The position numbers and the translations under genes were made by a program. The notes under the pieces are model-generated. The model searched no databases and was not told where the DNA came from. It saw nothing but the letters and a program-made list of their open reading frames with translations. From DASYXZ01 sp035308965 (GTDB lineage Bacteria > Acidobacteriota > Terriglobia > UBA7540), in the NCBI GenBank assembly GCA_035308965.1, contig DATGFN010000023.1:186001-250000 (forward strand): 64,000 nucleotides of DNA, written 5' to 3'. Shown one piece after another: positions 49,632-59,040 of the stretch; the first letter of the stretch is position 1, and each line of letters starts with the position of its first letter.

Positions 49632-52112
49632 ATGCCGCGAAAAAAAACAACAGACAGGCTGGTGGATGTTGCCGTCATTGCGGCCATTCGCCATCCACTG
49701 ACCTACAGGGTTCCGGAAGGAATGGATGTGCGCCCGGGACACCGCGTCATGGTTCCATTGGGGGCGCGCCAGGCACGCGGCATCGCTCTGGAGCCGAGGA
49801 TGCGCCCTGCTCCGGGCGTGAAGGTGCGTGAGATTTCCCGCGTGCTCGATCCCCAGCCCCTACTCTCGCCCGAGCTTCTAACCCTTGGGCTTTGGATTGC
49901 CGAATACTACCTTGCTCCTGTGGGCGAAGTATTCCGCGCCATGCTGCCACTCAAGTCTGAAATCACAAAGACCCGCGTGGTCACGCTCACGGAAGCGGGG
50001 CGGGCGAGGCTGGACGACCTTGCTTTGAGCCTTCTCGAAGAAGCACGAACCAACGAGGAGGCGCGCCTGCTTCAATACGTAGAAGGAGATGGCGGCCCCA
50101 GGACCGTCACCTATGAAAGTGTCCGGCGGAATTTCTCCGCCTCGGCGGAAGTTCTTGCCAGGGCTTTGGCGGAGGGTCTCCTGAGCATCAAAGCGATTGC
50201 GCGCCAACGCAAGCCTCGTGAAACATTTGCAGTGCGACTGGTTTCCGGGCCGCTACCGGCGGCGCCGGAACAGCGCCTTTCGCCGGTGGCGCAGCGGATT
50301 CTTGATGCGCTCGAACAAGTTGGCTCGGCGGGCGATCACCGCGTGCTGCTAAAATCGGCGCGCGGGGACCTTGCCTCCCTCAAGAAACTCGAACAGTCCG
50401 GGCGAATTCATTTGGAACAAGCTCAGGCGGGTACCGCGCATGATTCCCTAACCGCCGGCTCCATCAACGAAGAGTTCAGTCTGCCGACGCTGACGGCCGC
50501 ACAATCTGCCGTCATGAAGGACCTTGCGCAGATCCTTGAAGCGGCGAAGTTCGAAGTGGTGTTGCTTCAGGGAATCACCGCCAGCGGAAAAACAGAAATC
50601 TACTTGCGGCTGATCGCGGAGTGCCTGGAGCGCGGTCGCGATGCGCTGATGCTGGTGCCGGAGATTGCTTTGACTCCGGGCGTGCAGTCCCAATTCACCG
50701 CCCGTTTTGGCAAACGCGTGGCGTTGCTGCACAGCGGAATGGGCGCGGCGGAGAGGCACGACGCCTGGTGGCGCGCCAGCTTGGGCGAAGCGAAAGTCGT
50801 GCTGGGAACTCGTTCAGCCGTCTTCGCTCCACTGGCAAACCTCGGCTTGGTGATTGTGGATGAGGAGCACGATCCCAGTTATAAGCAGCAAGAAACGCCG
50901 CGATATCACGGACGGGACGCCGCCGTGGTGCGAGCCCGGCTGGCCCAGGCGCTCGCCGTGCTTGGCTCGGCGACGCCATCACTGGAATCGGCGCACAATG
51001 CGCGCACCGGAAAGTACCGCATTAGGACCCTTGAGGAGCGAATTGGTGGGCGGCCGCTGGCGCGCGTGGAAATCGTGGACATGCGCCAGGAATTTCGCGA
51101 AACCTTTACCCAGGTGCCCATCTCGCGCCGCCTGAAGGAAGAGATCAACGCTCAGCTCGCGACCGGTTCGCAAACAATGATTCTATTGAATCGTCGCGGT
51201 TACTCATGGTTTGTCCTCTGCCGGAGTTGCGGTCAGACGCAGCGCTGCGTCAATTGCTCCATCTCGCTTACTTATCACCGGCGCGAGCATCAGATGGTTT
51301 GCCATTACTGCGGCTACACAGCCAAGGTGCTTGCCCGTTGTCCGGCTTGTGACAGTGAGCATCTTCAATATGTCGGCGAAGGGACGGAAAAACTTGAGGA
51401 CAAGATCGCGGAACTTTTTCCTGGTGCGCGAGTAATCCGCCTGGATCGGGACGTGGCGCGCCGCCAGGGACAATTCGCCAAGACTCTCTCTGATTTCAGG
51501 GCGGGAAAGATTGACATCCTGGTGGGCACACAGCTTATCGCCAAGGGACACGATTTTCCCGGGGTCACGTTGGTGGGTGTCGTCTCCGTGGATGCCGGGC
51601 TCAGCATGCCGGACTTTCGCGCCGCGGAAAGGACATTTCAATTGCTCACCCAGGCCGCCGGACGCGCGGGGAGAGGAGACATGCCCGGGCGCGTTCTGGT
51701 GCAAACTTTTTATCCGGAACATTACGCGGTCCGGATGGCAGCGGAGCAAAATTACGAAGTGTTTTTCACCAAAGAAATGCGCTTCCGCCGCTTGATGCAT
51801 TATCCGCCCTGGACTGCGCTCGCCAATATTATTGCACAGCACGAGGACCTGGAGCGCGCCGCCGGCGTTGCGCGGAAAGTTAAAGAGTATTTTGATGGAA
51901 TAGAAGATGCCACGCCGGGTATGAAGGTTTTGGGGCCAAGTCCGGCGCCCCTGGCCAGGATTGAGGGCCGCTACCGCATTCAATGCCTGGTGAAATGCAG
52001 CTCGCGGGCAAAACTCAATGAGGTCTTGCACCGGCTGGTGGACCATTGCGAGCAGCGCGGAGTCGCGCCTCGGGATCTAATGATTGACATGGATCCCGTA
52101 AATCTAATGTGA
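49632..52112 (+). CDS. priA: Primosomal protein N' (replication restart helicase)
   Basis: N-terminal 3'-DNA-binding domain (YRVPEGMDVRPGHRVMVPLG), helicase motif I GITASGKTEIYLR, motif II DEEHDPSYKQQETPRYHGRD, GSATPSLES, a zinc-binding insert with paired cysteines (CRSCG, CVNC, CHYCG, CPAC), and motif VI TQAAGRAGRG. Length of 826 residues is complete. It reloads the replisome at stalled forks. Confidence 0.96.
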   Translation: MPRKKTTDRLVDVAVIAAIRHPLTYRVPEGMDVRPGHRVMVPLGARQARGIALEPRMRPAPGVKVREISRVLDPQPLLSPELLTLGLWIAEYYLAPVGEVFRAMLPLKSEITKTRVVTLTEAGRARLDDLALSLLEEARTNEEARLLQYVEGDGGPRTVTYESVRRNFSASAEVLARALAEGLLSIKAIARQRKPRETFAVRLVSGPLPAAPEQRLSPVAQRILDALEQVGSAGDHRVLLKSARGDLASLKKLEQSGRIHLEQAQAGTAHDSLTAGSINEEFSLPTLTAAQSAVMKDLAQILEAAKFEVVLLQGITASGKTEIYLRLIAECLERGRDALMLVPEIALTPGVQSQFTARFGKRVALLHSGMGAAERHDAWWRASLGEAKVVLGTRSAVFAPLANLGLVIVDEEHDPSYKQQETPRYHGRDAAVVRARLAQALAVLGSATPSLESAHNARTGKYRIRTLEERIGGRPLARVEIVDMRQEFRETFTQVPISRRLKEEINAQLATGSQTMILLNRRGYSWFVLCRSCGQTQRCVNCSISLTYHRREHQMVCHYCGYTAKVLARCPACDSEHLQYVGEGTEKLEDKIAELFPGARVIRLDRDVARRQGQFAKTLSDFRAGKIDILVGTQLIAKGHDFPGVTLVGVVSVDAGLSMPDFRAAERTFQLLTQAAGRAGRGDMPGRVLVQTFYPEHYAVRMAAEQNYEVFFTKEMRFRRLMHYPPWTALANIIAQHEDLERAAGVARKVKEYFDGIEDATPGMKVLGPSPAPLARIEGRYRIQCLVKCSSRAKLNEVLHRLVDHCEQRGVAPRDLMIDMDPVNLM

Positions 52113-52162
52113 CCGGGTGGCAGAGGCTTGCGGGATCGGCGATTGGACGGTCAGGCGGTTTC

Positions 52163-52432
52163 TTATTGAAGTGACTGAAGGTCTTTGCCCGGCTTGAATC
52201 TAACCGCTTTGCCGGGAGGGATGTTGACTTCAGCACCTGTGCGCGGGTTTCTACCGATGCCCGTCTTGCGGGGCTTTACGTTGAAAACCCCAAAACCTCG
52301 CAGTTCGATGCGGTCGCCCTTCGCCAGAGCTTGTTTCATGGCTTCGAAAACCGTCTCCACCGCAATTTCTGCCCGGGTCTTGGTGATGCCGGTCCGGGTC
52401 ACGACCTCGGAAATGATGTCGAGCTTAATCAC
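52163..52432 (-). CDS. HU/IHF-family histone-like protein
   Basis: An 89-residue DNA-bending protein: KLDIISEVVTRTGITKTRAE, VETVFEAMKQALAKGDRIELRGFGVF, then the beta-arm RKTGIGRNPRTGAEVNIPPG with the intercalating proline. The arm sequence suits HU or IHF-alpha. GTG start with CAGGAGG upstream. Confidence 0.95.
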   Translation of the reverse strand: MIKLDIISEVVTRTGITKTRAEIAVETVFEAMKQALAKGDRIELRGFGVFNVKPRKTGIGRNPRTGAEVNIPPGKAVRFKPGKDLQSLQ

Positions 52433-52440
52433 GCGAACCT

Positions 52441-52488
52441 CCTGAAAACAGGAACCTTAATACTAGATTAGGGGTTATTCATTGTCAA
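52441..52488 (-). promoter_or_regulatory. Promoter and leader hairpin of the HU gene
   Basis: TTGACA (52483-52488) and TAGTAT (52460-52465), 17-bp spacing. TCCTGTTTTCAGGA (about 52440-52453) in the leader can pair CCTG with CAGG, covering part of the Shine-Dalgarno, so translation may be autoregulated. Confidence 0.7.
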
Positions 52489-52595
52489 GGCTTTTCTCCT
52501 GTAATATCATGCTTGGCTCATTCATGGCGATGGCAGCGCGGTAGTATTAGTGGTTCATCGTGATTCGGATTCCTAATCCAAACGAGGTGGTGTGA

Positions 52596-53150
52596 ATGTC
52601 CGTAAAGAATGACCGGTGGATTCGCAAGATGGTTCGAGAGAATGACATGATTAATCCTTTTGCCGAGAGTCAGGTGCGCGAGGGCGTTATTTCCTATGGA
52701 GTTTCTTCCTACGGGTATGACCTGCGCGTGGCCGATGAGTTCAAAATCTTCACCAATGTGAACAGCTCCGTGGTCGATCCCAAGCATTTCGACGAGAAAT
52801 CTTTTGTCGAGTTTCGTGGGCCGGTATGTATTGTCCCGCCCAACTCGTTTGCCCTTTCGCGCTCGGTGGAATATTTCAAAATCCCCCGCAGCGTGCTCAC
52901 CATCTGCGTGGGCAAGTCCACGTACGCGCGTTGCGGCATCATTGTCAATGTAACGCCCCTAGAGCCCGAATGGGAGGGATTCGTGACGCTAGAAATATCG
53001 AATACCACCCCCTTGCCAGCGCGCGTCTACTCCAATGAAGGGCTTTGCCAGATTGTGTTTTTTGAGTCAGACGAGCTTTGCGAGGTTTCCTACAAGGACA
53101 AAAAGGGCAAGTACCAGTCCCAGCAGGGCATTGTGCTGCCCAGGATTTAA
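52596..53150 (+). CDS. dcd: dCTP deaminase
   Basis: Deaminates dCTP to dUTP. Typical sequence: GVISYGVSSYGYDLRVADEFKIF, the catalytic region GKSTYARCGIIVNVTPLEPEWEG, and TLEISNTTPLPARVYSNEGLCQ. Length 184 residues is normal. The M48 gene starts immediately after its stop. Confidence 0.95.
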   Translation: MSVKNDRWIRKMVRENDMINPFAESQVREGVISYGVSSYGYDLRVADEFKIFTNVNSSVVDPKHFDEKSFVEFRGPVCIVPPNSFALSRSVEYFKIPRSVLTICVGKSTYARCGIIVNVTPLEPEWEGFVTLEISNTTPLPARVYSNEGLCQIVFFESDELCEVSYKDKKGKYQSQQGIVLPRI

Positions 53151-54539
53151 ATGGGCGATCCCATCAAGGCGGGCCGAGATTGTCTGATCATGTGGGGCTG
53201 TTTCACTCTGGGCCTGGTGCTATTCGTGATGGGCGGGGGTAGAGGCGCTCGTGCGTTCACGGGCAAGGCAATCTCAGAACAGGCCGCGCCGGCGCAATCC
53301 TCCTTGCAGGGCGTGGCGAATCAGAATTCCCCGCCGCCTGATCGCTACACCCTTGCGCCTGAACAACGCGCGCGTGCCGTTGCCTACTCTCACATACGAT
53401 ACATCCTCTATTTTTTGGGCACCGCGTTTGCCTTGGGAGTCTATTTTCTCCTTTGGCGCGCGAAAGTAGCGATAGCCTTCCGAAATTGGGCGCGCGGGGC
53501 TTCCTCGCGGCATTTTGTCCAGTGTCTTATTTTCGTCCCGTTATTTTTTGTTTCGGTGAGCTTGATCGAGTTTCCGCTCGAATACTATTCGGGTTTTGCC
53601 CTGGAAAAGCGTTTTGGCTTCTCCAATCAAACCTTCCTGGGGTGGCTTGCTGACTGGGGGAAAGCACTCGGCATCACAGTAGTATCCGGCGTTCTTGTCG
53701 TTTGGATACTTTATTCAGTCATCCGGCGCAGCCCGCGGAGGTGGTGGCTTTATTTCTGGCTCGTCACCGTACCGCTCACGCTGGGCATGATCCTGGTTGA
53801 GCCGCTGGTCATCGATCCGCTCTTTTACAAATACACTCCGCTCGAGCAAACCCATCCGGCGCTGACCGCGCGCATAGAACTGATGCTTCACCGCGCGGGC
53901 TTGAGTATTCCGGAATCACGAATTCTTGAAATGGATGCCAGCACAAAAACCAATGCCGTAAACGCCTATGTGAACGGAATCGGATCCAGCAAGCGGGTCG
54001 TGGTTTGGGACACCACGCTTCGGGTGATGAACGAGGACGAAACGCTTTTGGTGCTGGGACACGAAACAGGGCATTACGTTCTCGGCCACGTACTTAAAGG
54101 GTTTGTCGAATTTGAGGCTGGCGCGTTTTTTGCTTTCTGGATAGGTTTTTATGTCGTCGAGCGAATCCTCAAGCGCCCGGACTCAGCCGAGAATCTTGAA
54201 GGCGTGGGAGACCTGGCATCTCTTCCCGTCCTGCTCTTGGTTCTGACCGTGCTGACTTTCGCGTCCACCCCGGTTTATTGCGCTCTCTCAAGGCAAGTGG
54301 AGCAGCAGGCGGACCAGTTCGGTTTGGAAGTGGCTTATGGCGTGGTGCCGGACCCGAATGCCGCCGAAGCGCGGTCATTGCAAATCCTCGGCGAGCAGGA
54401 TTTGGAAGACCCGGACCCGCCGGCGTTCTTCAAGTTTTGGCTTTACACCCATCCACCCCTCGATGAGCGCATCCGCTTTGCCACAAGCTACAAGCCCTGG
54501 GCGGAAGGCAAGCCCATGGAATTGGTGCGCCCAAAATGA
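53151..54539 (+). CDS. M48 membrane metalloprotease (Ste24/CAAX type)
   Basis: Multiple TM helices (about residues 10-30, 80-105, 120-145, 165-185, 200-220, 310-335, 350-380) surround a zinc protease site LGHETGHYVLGH (HExxH). N-terminal and middle LEYYSGFALEKRFGFSNQT is the Ste24 signature; the third ligand lies in EQQADQFGLEVA. Conserved DPPAFFKFWLYTHPP is present. It may cut membrane-proximal proteins, as HtpX/Ste24 do. The ATG directly follows dcd. Confidence 0.9.
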   Translation: MGDPIKAGRDCLIMWGCFTLGLVLFVMGGGRGARAFTGKAISEQAAPAQSSLQGVANQNSPPPDRYTLAPEQRARAVAYSHIRYILYFLGTAFALGVYFLLWRAKVAIAFRNWARGASSRHFVQCLIFVPLFFVSVSLIEFPLEYYSGFALEKRFGFSNQTFLGWLADWGKALGITVVSGVLVVWILYSVIRRSPRRWWLYFWLVTVPLTLGMILVEPLVIDPLFYKYTPLEQTHPALTARIELMLHRAGLSIPESRILEMDASTKTNAVNAYVNGIGSSKRVVVWDTTLRVMNEDETLLVLGHETGHYVLGHVLKGFVEFEAGAFFAFWIGFYVVERILKRPDSAENLEGVGDLASLPVLLLVLTVLTFASTPVYCALSRQVEQQADQFGLEVAYGVVPDPNAAEARSLQILGEQDLEDPDPPAFFKFWLYTHPPLDERIRFATSYKPWAEGKPMELVRPK

Positions 54540-54702
54540 TTGAGTGATGGAGTGAAAGGGCGATCGCGCGAATTTAACAAAACTTCCGCCATCACTTAAT
54601 CGCCGAATCGCTCAGCGTCTACTCCTTGCCCCATTTCGCGCGTCTGTGTTATTTTCAGAAGGCTCCATAATTCTCAATCAAGCAGACTGGGCGGGTTACT
54701 CC

Positions 54703-55230
54703 ATGATACTGGCTTATGGCGTCCACACTCCAAGCATTGCCGCATCGGCCTTCATTGCCGAGAGCGCGGACTTAATCGGCGACGTTGAAATTGGTGAAAA
54801 CTCGAGCGTATGGTTTCAGTCAGTGCTGCGGGGCGACATTGATCCGATCCGTGTGGGCGCCAATAGCAATATTCAGGACGGGACGATAGTGCATACGATG
54901 CTGGGCTCGCCCACGACTGTGGGTGATTGGGTGACGGTGGGCCACCGGGCGGTGCTGCACGGGTGCACCATTGAGGATCACTGCTTGATCGGCATGGGCG
55001 CGGTTCTGTTGAATAACGTCAGGGTGGGCGAAGGTTCAATTGTGGCCGCGGGCGCCCTGGTGCTCGAGAATACGGTGATTCCGCCCAATAGTCTGTATCT
55101 TGGATTGCCCGCGCATTTCCAGAGACAACTCGGTGAATCTGACCGGCGCTTTATCGATATGCACGCCACGCACTACCTTCAATATAAGGAGAATTACCTC
55201 GCCGAGTCAGGCAAGAAAACCCCGCGCTAG
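54703..55230 (+). CDS. Gamma-class carbonic anhydrase-like hexapeptide protein
   Basis: A left-handed beta-helix of hexapeptide repeats (ADLIGDVEIGENSSVWFQSVLRGDIDPIRVG, NIQDGTIVHT). The zinc histidines are visible: IVHT and GHRAVLHG (His...His). This pattern, with GMGAVLLNN and GLPAHFQR, is the YrdA/gamma-CA family. Carbonic anhydrase activity is probable but not certain for this subgroup. Confidence 0.88.
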   Translation: MILAYGVHTPSIAASAFIAESADLIGDVEIGENSSVWFQSVLRGDIDPIRVGANSNIQDGTIVHTMLGSPTTVGDWVTVGHRAVLHGCTIEDHCLIGMGAVLLNNVRVGEGSIVAAGALVLENTVIPPNSLYLGLPAHFQRQLGESDRRFIDMHATHYLQYKENYLAESGKKTPR

Positions 55231-55335
55231 CTTGACGTAGGGGCGAACGGCGTTCGTCCTGGTTGTAGTGAAGAAGGCATTCAACAAGTGGCCAAACGCT
55301 CGCCGCGGCGAGCCCTGCGAGTCAGGTTCAAAAAC

Positions 55336-56658
55336 GTGTCAACGAAAAACGAAACAATTCGCGGGGTTAAAGGCACGCGCGATCTTCTGCCGGCGGAGGT
55401 GTTCCTTTGGCAGCAGGTGGAACAGGACGCCCGCCGTGTTTTCGGCGCCTACAATTTCGGGGAAATTCGCACGCCGATTCTGGAGCAAACCGCGCTCTTC
55501 GCGCGCACGGTAGGGACGGACACGGACATCGTGGCCAAAGAAATGTTTACCTTCGCCGATCGAGACAGTGAAACACTTTCGCTCCGCCCCGAGGCGACGG
55601 CATCGGTGGTGCGGGCCTATATCGAACACAGTCTTTACAACGAAGGACGAATCGACAAACTTTATTATATGGGCCCCATGTTCCGCCGCGAGCGCCCGCA
55701 AAAAGGCCGTTATCGCCAGTTCTACCAAATCGGCGCTGAAGTTCTCGGCTCGGATTCGCCGCTCGTGGACGCCGAACTGCTGGAAATGTTGTGCGAGTTC
55801 CTGGGGCAGGTGGGCGGCTGCGGGGTGGGTGAATACAATCTGCTGATTAATTCAGTAGGCTGCGCCAAATGCCGGCCGGAGTACTTGAAGACGCTCAAAC
55901 AGGCTTTGGAGCCGGTCCGATCCCAAATGTGCGCCGATTGCCAGCGCCGGTCCGTTACCAACCCGCTGCGCGTGTTTGACTGCAAAGTGCCGGCCGACCA
56001 GGCCATCATCGCGAAACTACCGACGATACTGGATAGCCTGGACGTGGAATGCAGTCAGCACTTCAACACGGTCACATCGGAATTGAACCAGCGCGGAATT
56101 ATGTTCCAGATTACACCCCGCCTCGTCCGGGGTCTCGACTACTACACTCGAACTACGTTTGAGATCACCAGTTCCGCACTGGGCGCGCAGGATGCAATAC
56201 TCGGCGGCGGGCGCTATGATGGCCTCTCGGAAATGCTTGGGGGCCCGTCCACACCGGGAATCGGATTTGCCATCGGGCAGGACAGGTTGATCCTGGTGGT
56301 CAACGAAAAAGCCAGGCAGGCAGCCCCTCTGACGGAGTGGAAGGAATCGCCAACTGCCTATGTCGTGTGGCTGGGGGAAAATACTCTGGGACCCGCCAAT
56401 GCACTGGCTCGCAAATTGCGTCAGGGGAATTTGAAGGTGGCCATTGGCTTTGAGCCTGCCTCGATGAAGAAATCCATGGGCATGGCCAATAAAATTGGCG
56501 CGCGTTTCGCTATCATCGTAGGAGACGCGGAGATTGCTGACGGCAAGTTTCAGGTGAAAGACATGGCAAATGGTCAGCAAGAGGCGGTGGAACCAGACCG
56601 CATTCCCGAATATATAAGAGCGAAGATTGCGGGCATGGCAAATTCGTTGACAGAATAA
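55336..56658 (+). CDS. hisS: Histidyl-tRNA synthetase
   Basis: Class II synthetase: KGTRDLLPAEV, LRPEATASVVRAYIEH (motif 2 region with RRERPQKGRYRQFYQ), histidine-A motif LVRGLDYYTRTTFE, and FAIGQDRL. The anticodon-binding C-terminal domain ends the protein. I chose the GTG at 55336 because it gives the usual short N-terminus. A GTG at 55288 would add 16 basic residues. Confidence 0.93.
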   Translation: MSTKNETIRGVKGTRDLLPAEVFLWQQVEQDARRVFGAYNFGEIRTPILEQTALFARTVGTDTDIVAKEMFTFADRDSETLSLRPEATASVVRAYIEHSLYNEGRIDKLYYMGPMFRRERPQKGRYRQFYQIGAEVLGSDSPLVDAELLEMLCEFLGQVGGCGVGEYNLLINSVGCAKCRPEYLKTLKQALEPVRSQMCADCQRRSVTNPLRVFDCKVPADQAIIAKLPTILDSLDVECSQHFNTVTSELNQRGIMFQITPRLVRGLDYYTRTTFEITSSALGAQDAILGGGRYDGLSEMLGGPSTPGIGFAIGQDRLILVVNEKARQAAPLTEWKESPTAYVVWLGENTLGPANALARKLRQGNLKVAIGFEPASMKKSMGMANKIGARFAIIVGDAEIADGKFQVKDMANGQQEAVEPDRIPEYIRAKIAGMANSLTE

Positions 56659-56677
56659 CAACCGTGAGGGAATAGAT

Positions 56678-58486
56678 TTGAAACTCGACCTTCTTGGCAA
56701 TCGGCAGCGAACACAGCACTGTGGTGAACTTCGTAAGGAACACGTGGGCCAAACTGTTTTTCTGGCCGGATGGGTGGACGTGCGCCGCGATCTGGGCAAC
56801 TTGATTTTCCTTGAATTGCGCGACCACACGGGAATCACGCAAGTGGTCTGCAACCGCGAATTCAGCGCCGAAGCGCACGACAAAGCAAAGGAAGTGCGCT
56901 CCGAGTACGTGGTGGGGGTGGAAGGCGAAGTTGTGTTGAGGTCGCCGGAGACGGTGAACAAGCAAAACCCCAGTGGCGAGGTGGAAGTCCGCGCGCGTAC
57001 CATTCTGTTGCTGAATGAAGCCAAGACGCCGCCGTTTCCCATTAACGATGAAGGCAAGACCAGCGAGGAGACGCGCCTGCGCTATCGATATCTCGACCTG
57101 CGCCACGCCCGCATGCAGCGCAACCTCCGCCTGCGCCACCAAGCCAGCCTCACCGTGCGCCAGCACATGAGCGAGCACGGTTTTGTTGAGATTGAAACTC
57201 CATTCATGACCCGATCGACGCCGGAAGGCGCGCGGGATTTCCTGGTGCCGAGCCGCCTTTACCATGGGCACTTTTACGCTCTGCCCCAATCTCCCCAACT
57301 GTTTAAGCAGCTTCTGATGATTGGCGGCCTGGACCGCTATTTCCAAATCGTTCGCTGCTTTCGGGATGAAGATTTCCGCGCTGACCGCCAGGCGGAGTTT
57401 ACTCAGGTCGACGTTGAAATGGCCTTCCCGCAGCGCGAAGTCCTTTTCAATATCATCGAGGCCCTGGTGGGAAAACTCTTTGCCTTGGTTAATGTGAAAG
57501 TGGAACGGCCGATTCCTCATTTGACCTATGACGAGGCCATGGAAAAATACGGGTCGGACAAACCTGACTTGCGCTTTGGCTTGGCCTGGAAGCGCATCAG
57601 CTTTGAGGGCGGAGCTGGCGAAAAGTTGAATGTGGCGCAGCCCCTGAAGGCGCTCCGCGTTCCCGGGTGGGCGTCAGCCTCGCGCAGCCAGCTCGACAAG
57701 GTTCAGGAAATGGCCCGCTCAACGGCGGCCGATTGGTTTTCCTACATCAAGGTCGAAGGTGCAGGAATTCAATCACCTTTAGTCAAAGCTGTGGGCAATG
57801 AGGCCGTGCAATCGCTGGTGGCCGGCGCAGGGGCGGAAGCGGGCGATCTTGTGATTCTCCTTGGCCTGAAATCGGCCAGCGTTGGTTCCTCGCGGACAGC
57901 ACAGAGTCGCCTGGACGTGGCGAGCGGTGACGTGCGCACGGAAGTTGCAACGCGGCTTAACCTGATCAAACCGGGCGCCTGGAGCTTTGCCTGGGTGGTC
58001 GATTTCCCCATGTTTGAGTACAACGACAAAGAAAACCGCTACCAGCCCATGCACCATCCCTTTACATCGCCTCGCGAGGAAGATTACGAAAAACTGGAAT
58101 CGGATACAGGCGCGGTGCGGGCGCGCGCCTACGACCTGGTGCTGAACGGTTCGGAGATTGGCGGCGGGTCCATCAGAATTCACCGGCATGATATCCAGGA
58201 ACAAGTGTTCAAGATTTTGGGATTGAGCCCCGAACAAGCTCGCGCCCGTTTTGGTTTCTTCCTCGATGCGCTGGAATACGGCACGCCACCTCACGGCGGA
58301 ATCGCACTCGGCTTTGACCGCCTGGTTGCGTTGATGACCGGCGAATCGAATATCCGCGAGGTGATTGCCTTTCCCAAAACTGCCAGCGCCATGGACCTGA
58401 TGTGCGAAGCGCCCGCGGAAGTGGACACTGAACAATTAGACGATCTAGGGATAGCGATTAATGACCAGCAAAAGGCTAAACTGTAA
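56678..58486 (+). CDS. aspS: Aspartyl-tRNA synthetase
   Basis: An OB-fold anticodon domain (about 18-105), class II motifs (FVEIETPFMTRSTPEGARDFLVPSR; RCFRDEDFRADRQAEFTQ), the bacterial GAD insertion, and C-terminal GGIALGFDRLVALMTG. Start is TTG with GGGA upstream. At 602 residues it is the full bacterial type. The stop overlaps the next gene by 1 bp. Confidence 0.96.
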   Translation: MKLDLLGNRQRTQHCGELRKEHVGQTVFLAGWVDVRRDLGNLIFLELRDHTGITQVVCNREFSAEAHDKAKEVRSEYVVGVEGEVVLRSPETVNKQNPSGEVEVRARTILLLNEAKTPPFPINDEGKTSEETRLRYRYLDLRHARMQRNLRLRHQASLTVRQHMSEHGFVEIETPFMTRSTPEGARDFLVPSRLYHGHFYALPQSPQLFKQLLMIGGLDRYFQIVRCFRDEDFRADRQAEFTQVDVEMAFPQREVLFNIIEALVGKLFALVNVKVERPIPHLTYDEAMEKYGSDKPDLRFGLAWKRISFEGGAGEKLNVAQPLKALRVPGWASASRSQLDKVQEMARSTAADWFSYIKVEGAGIQSPLVKAVGNEAVQSLVAGAGAEAGDLVILLGLKSASVGSSRTAQSRLDVASGDVRTEVATRLNLIKPGAWSFAWVVDFPMFEYNDKENRYQPMHHPFTSPREEDYEKLESDTGAVRARAYDLVLNGSEIGGGSIRIHRHDIQEQVFKILGLSPEQARARFGFFLDALEYGTPPHGGIALGFDRLVALMTGESNIREVIAFPKTASAMDLMCEAPAEVDTEQLDDLGIAINDQQKAKL

Positions 58487-58725
58487 TGAGCCCAACGGTA
58501 TTTCGGGATGGTGGCTTTCGCTTCTTTTTTTTCTCGCGAGAGGAGCCTAGAATTCACGTACACGTCGCGTCCTCCGACGGGGAGGCCAAGTTTTGGATCG
58601 AGCCGAGAATTGAGATGGCGGAAAATTATGGCCTCAGTTCCGTGAAATTGAATGCGGCGTTAAAATTGGTGGAGGAACATGAAGATGAAATCAGAAACGC
58701 TTGGGCGGAACACTTCGGCGGTTGA
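58486..58725 (+). CDS. DUF4160 protein
   Basis: A 79-residue protein with the DUF4160 pattern SPTVFRDGGFRFFFFSREEPRIHVHV and FWIEPRIEMAENYGLS. It starts within the aspS stop (ATG shares one base with TAA) and overlaps a DUF2442 gene by 47 bp. DUF4160-DUF2442 pairs are widespread and are suspected toxin-antitoxin or regulatory modules, but no activity is established. Confidence 0.88.
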   Translation: MSPTVFRDGGFRFFFFSREEPRIHVHVASSDGEAKFWIEPRIEMAENYGLSSVKLNAALKLVEEHEDEIRNAWAEHFGG

Positions 58726-58966
58726 AGTTACCAACATTTCCAGGCACGGCTTTTGGCTGCTGGTTGATGAGCGCGAGTTGTTTGTGCCGTTCGAAGAGTT
58801 TCCGTGGTTCTCAGGCGCACCTGTATCGGCAATTTTGAAAGTCGAGCGGCCTCACGCTGAGCATCTATTTTGGCCTGACTTAGACGTGGACTTGGCCGTA
58901 GCGTCCATCGAACATCCCGAACGATTCCCGTTGGTTTCCAAGATCGTGACTGACCCGAAGCATTGA
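58679..58966 (+). CDS. DUF2442 protein
   Basis: A 95-residue protein: VTNISRHGFWLLVDERELFVPFEEFPWF and LFWPDLDVDLAVASIEHPE match DUF2442. Translationally coupled to DUF4160. The pair interrupts the aspS-mutL order. Confidence 0.88.
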   Translation: MKMKSETLGRNTSAVEVTNISRHGFWLLVDERELFVPFEEFPWFSGAPVSAILKVERPHAEHLFWPDLDVDLAVASIEHPERFPLVSKIVTDPKH

Positions 58967-59040
58967 CGTCGACGGTAGGCATCACAACTGCTGACCCCGG
59001 GAGTGAAGTCGCGAAGCAGCCCTCACAAACAAAGTTGAAA

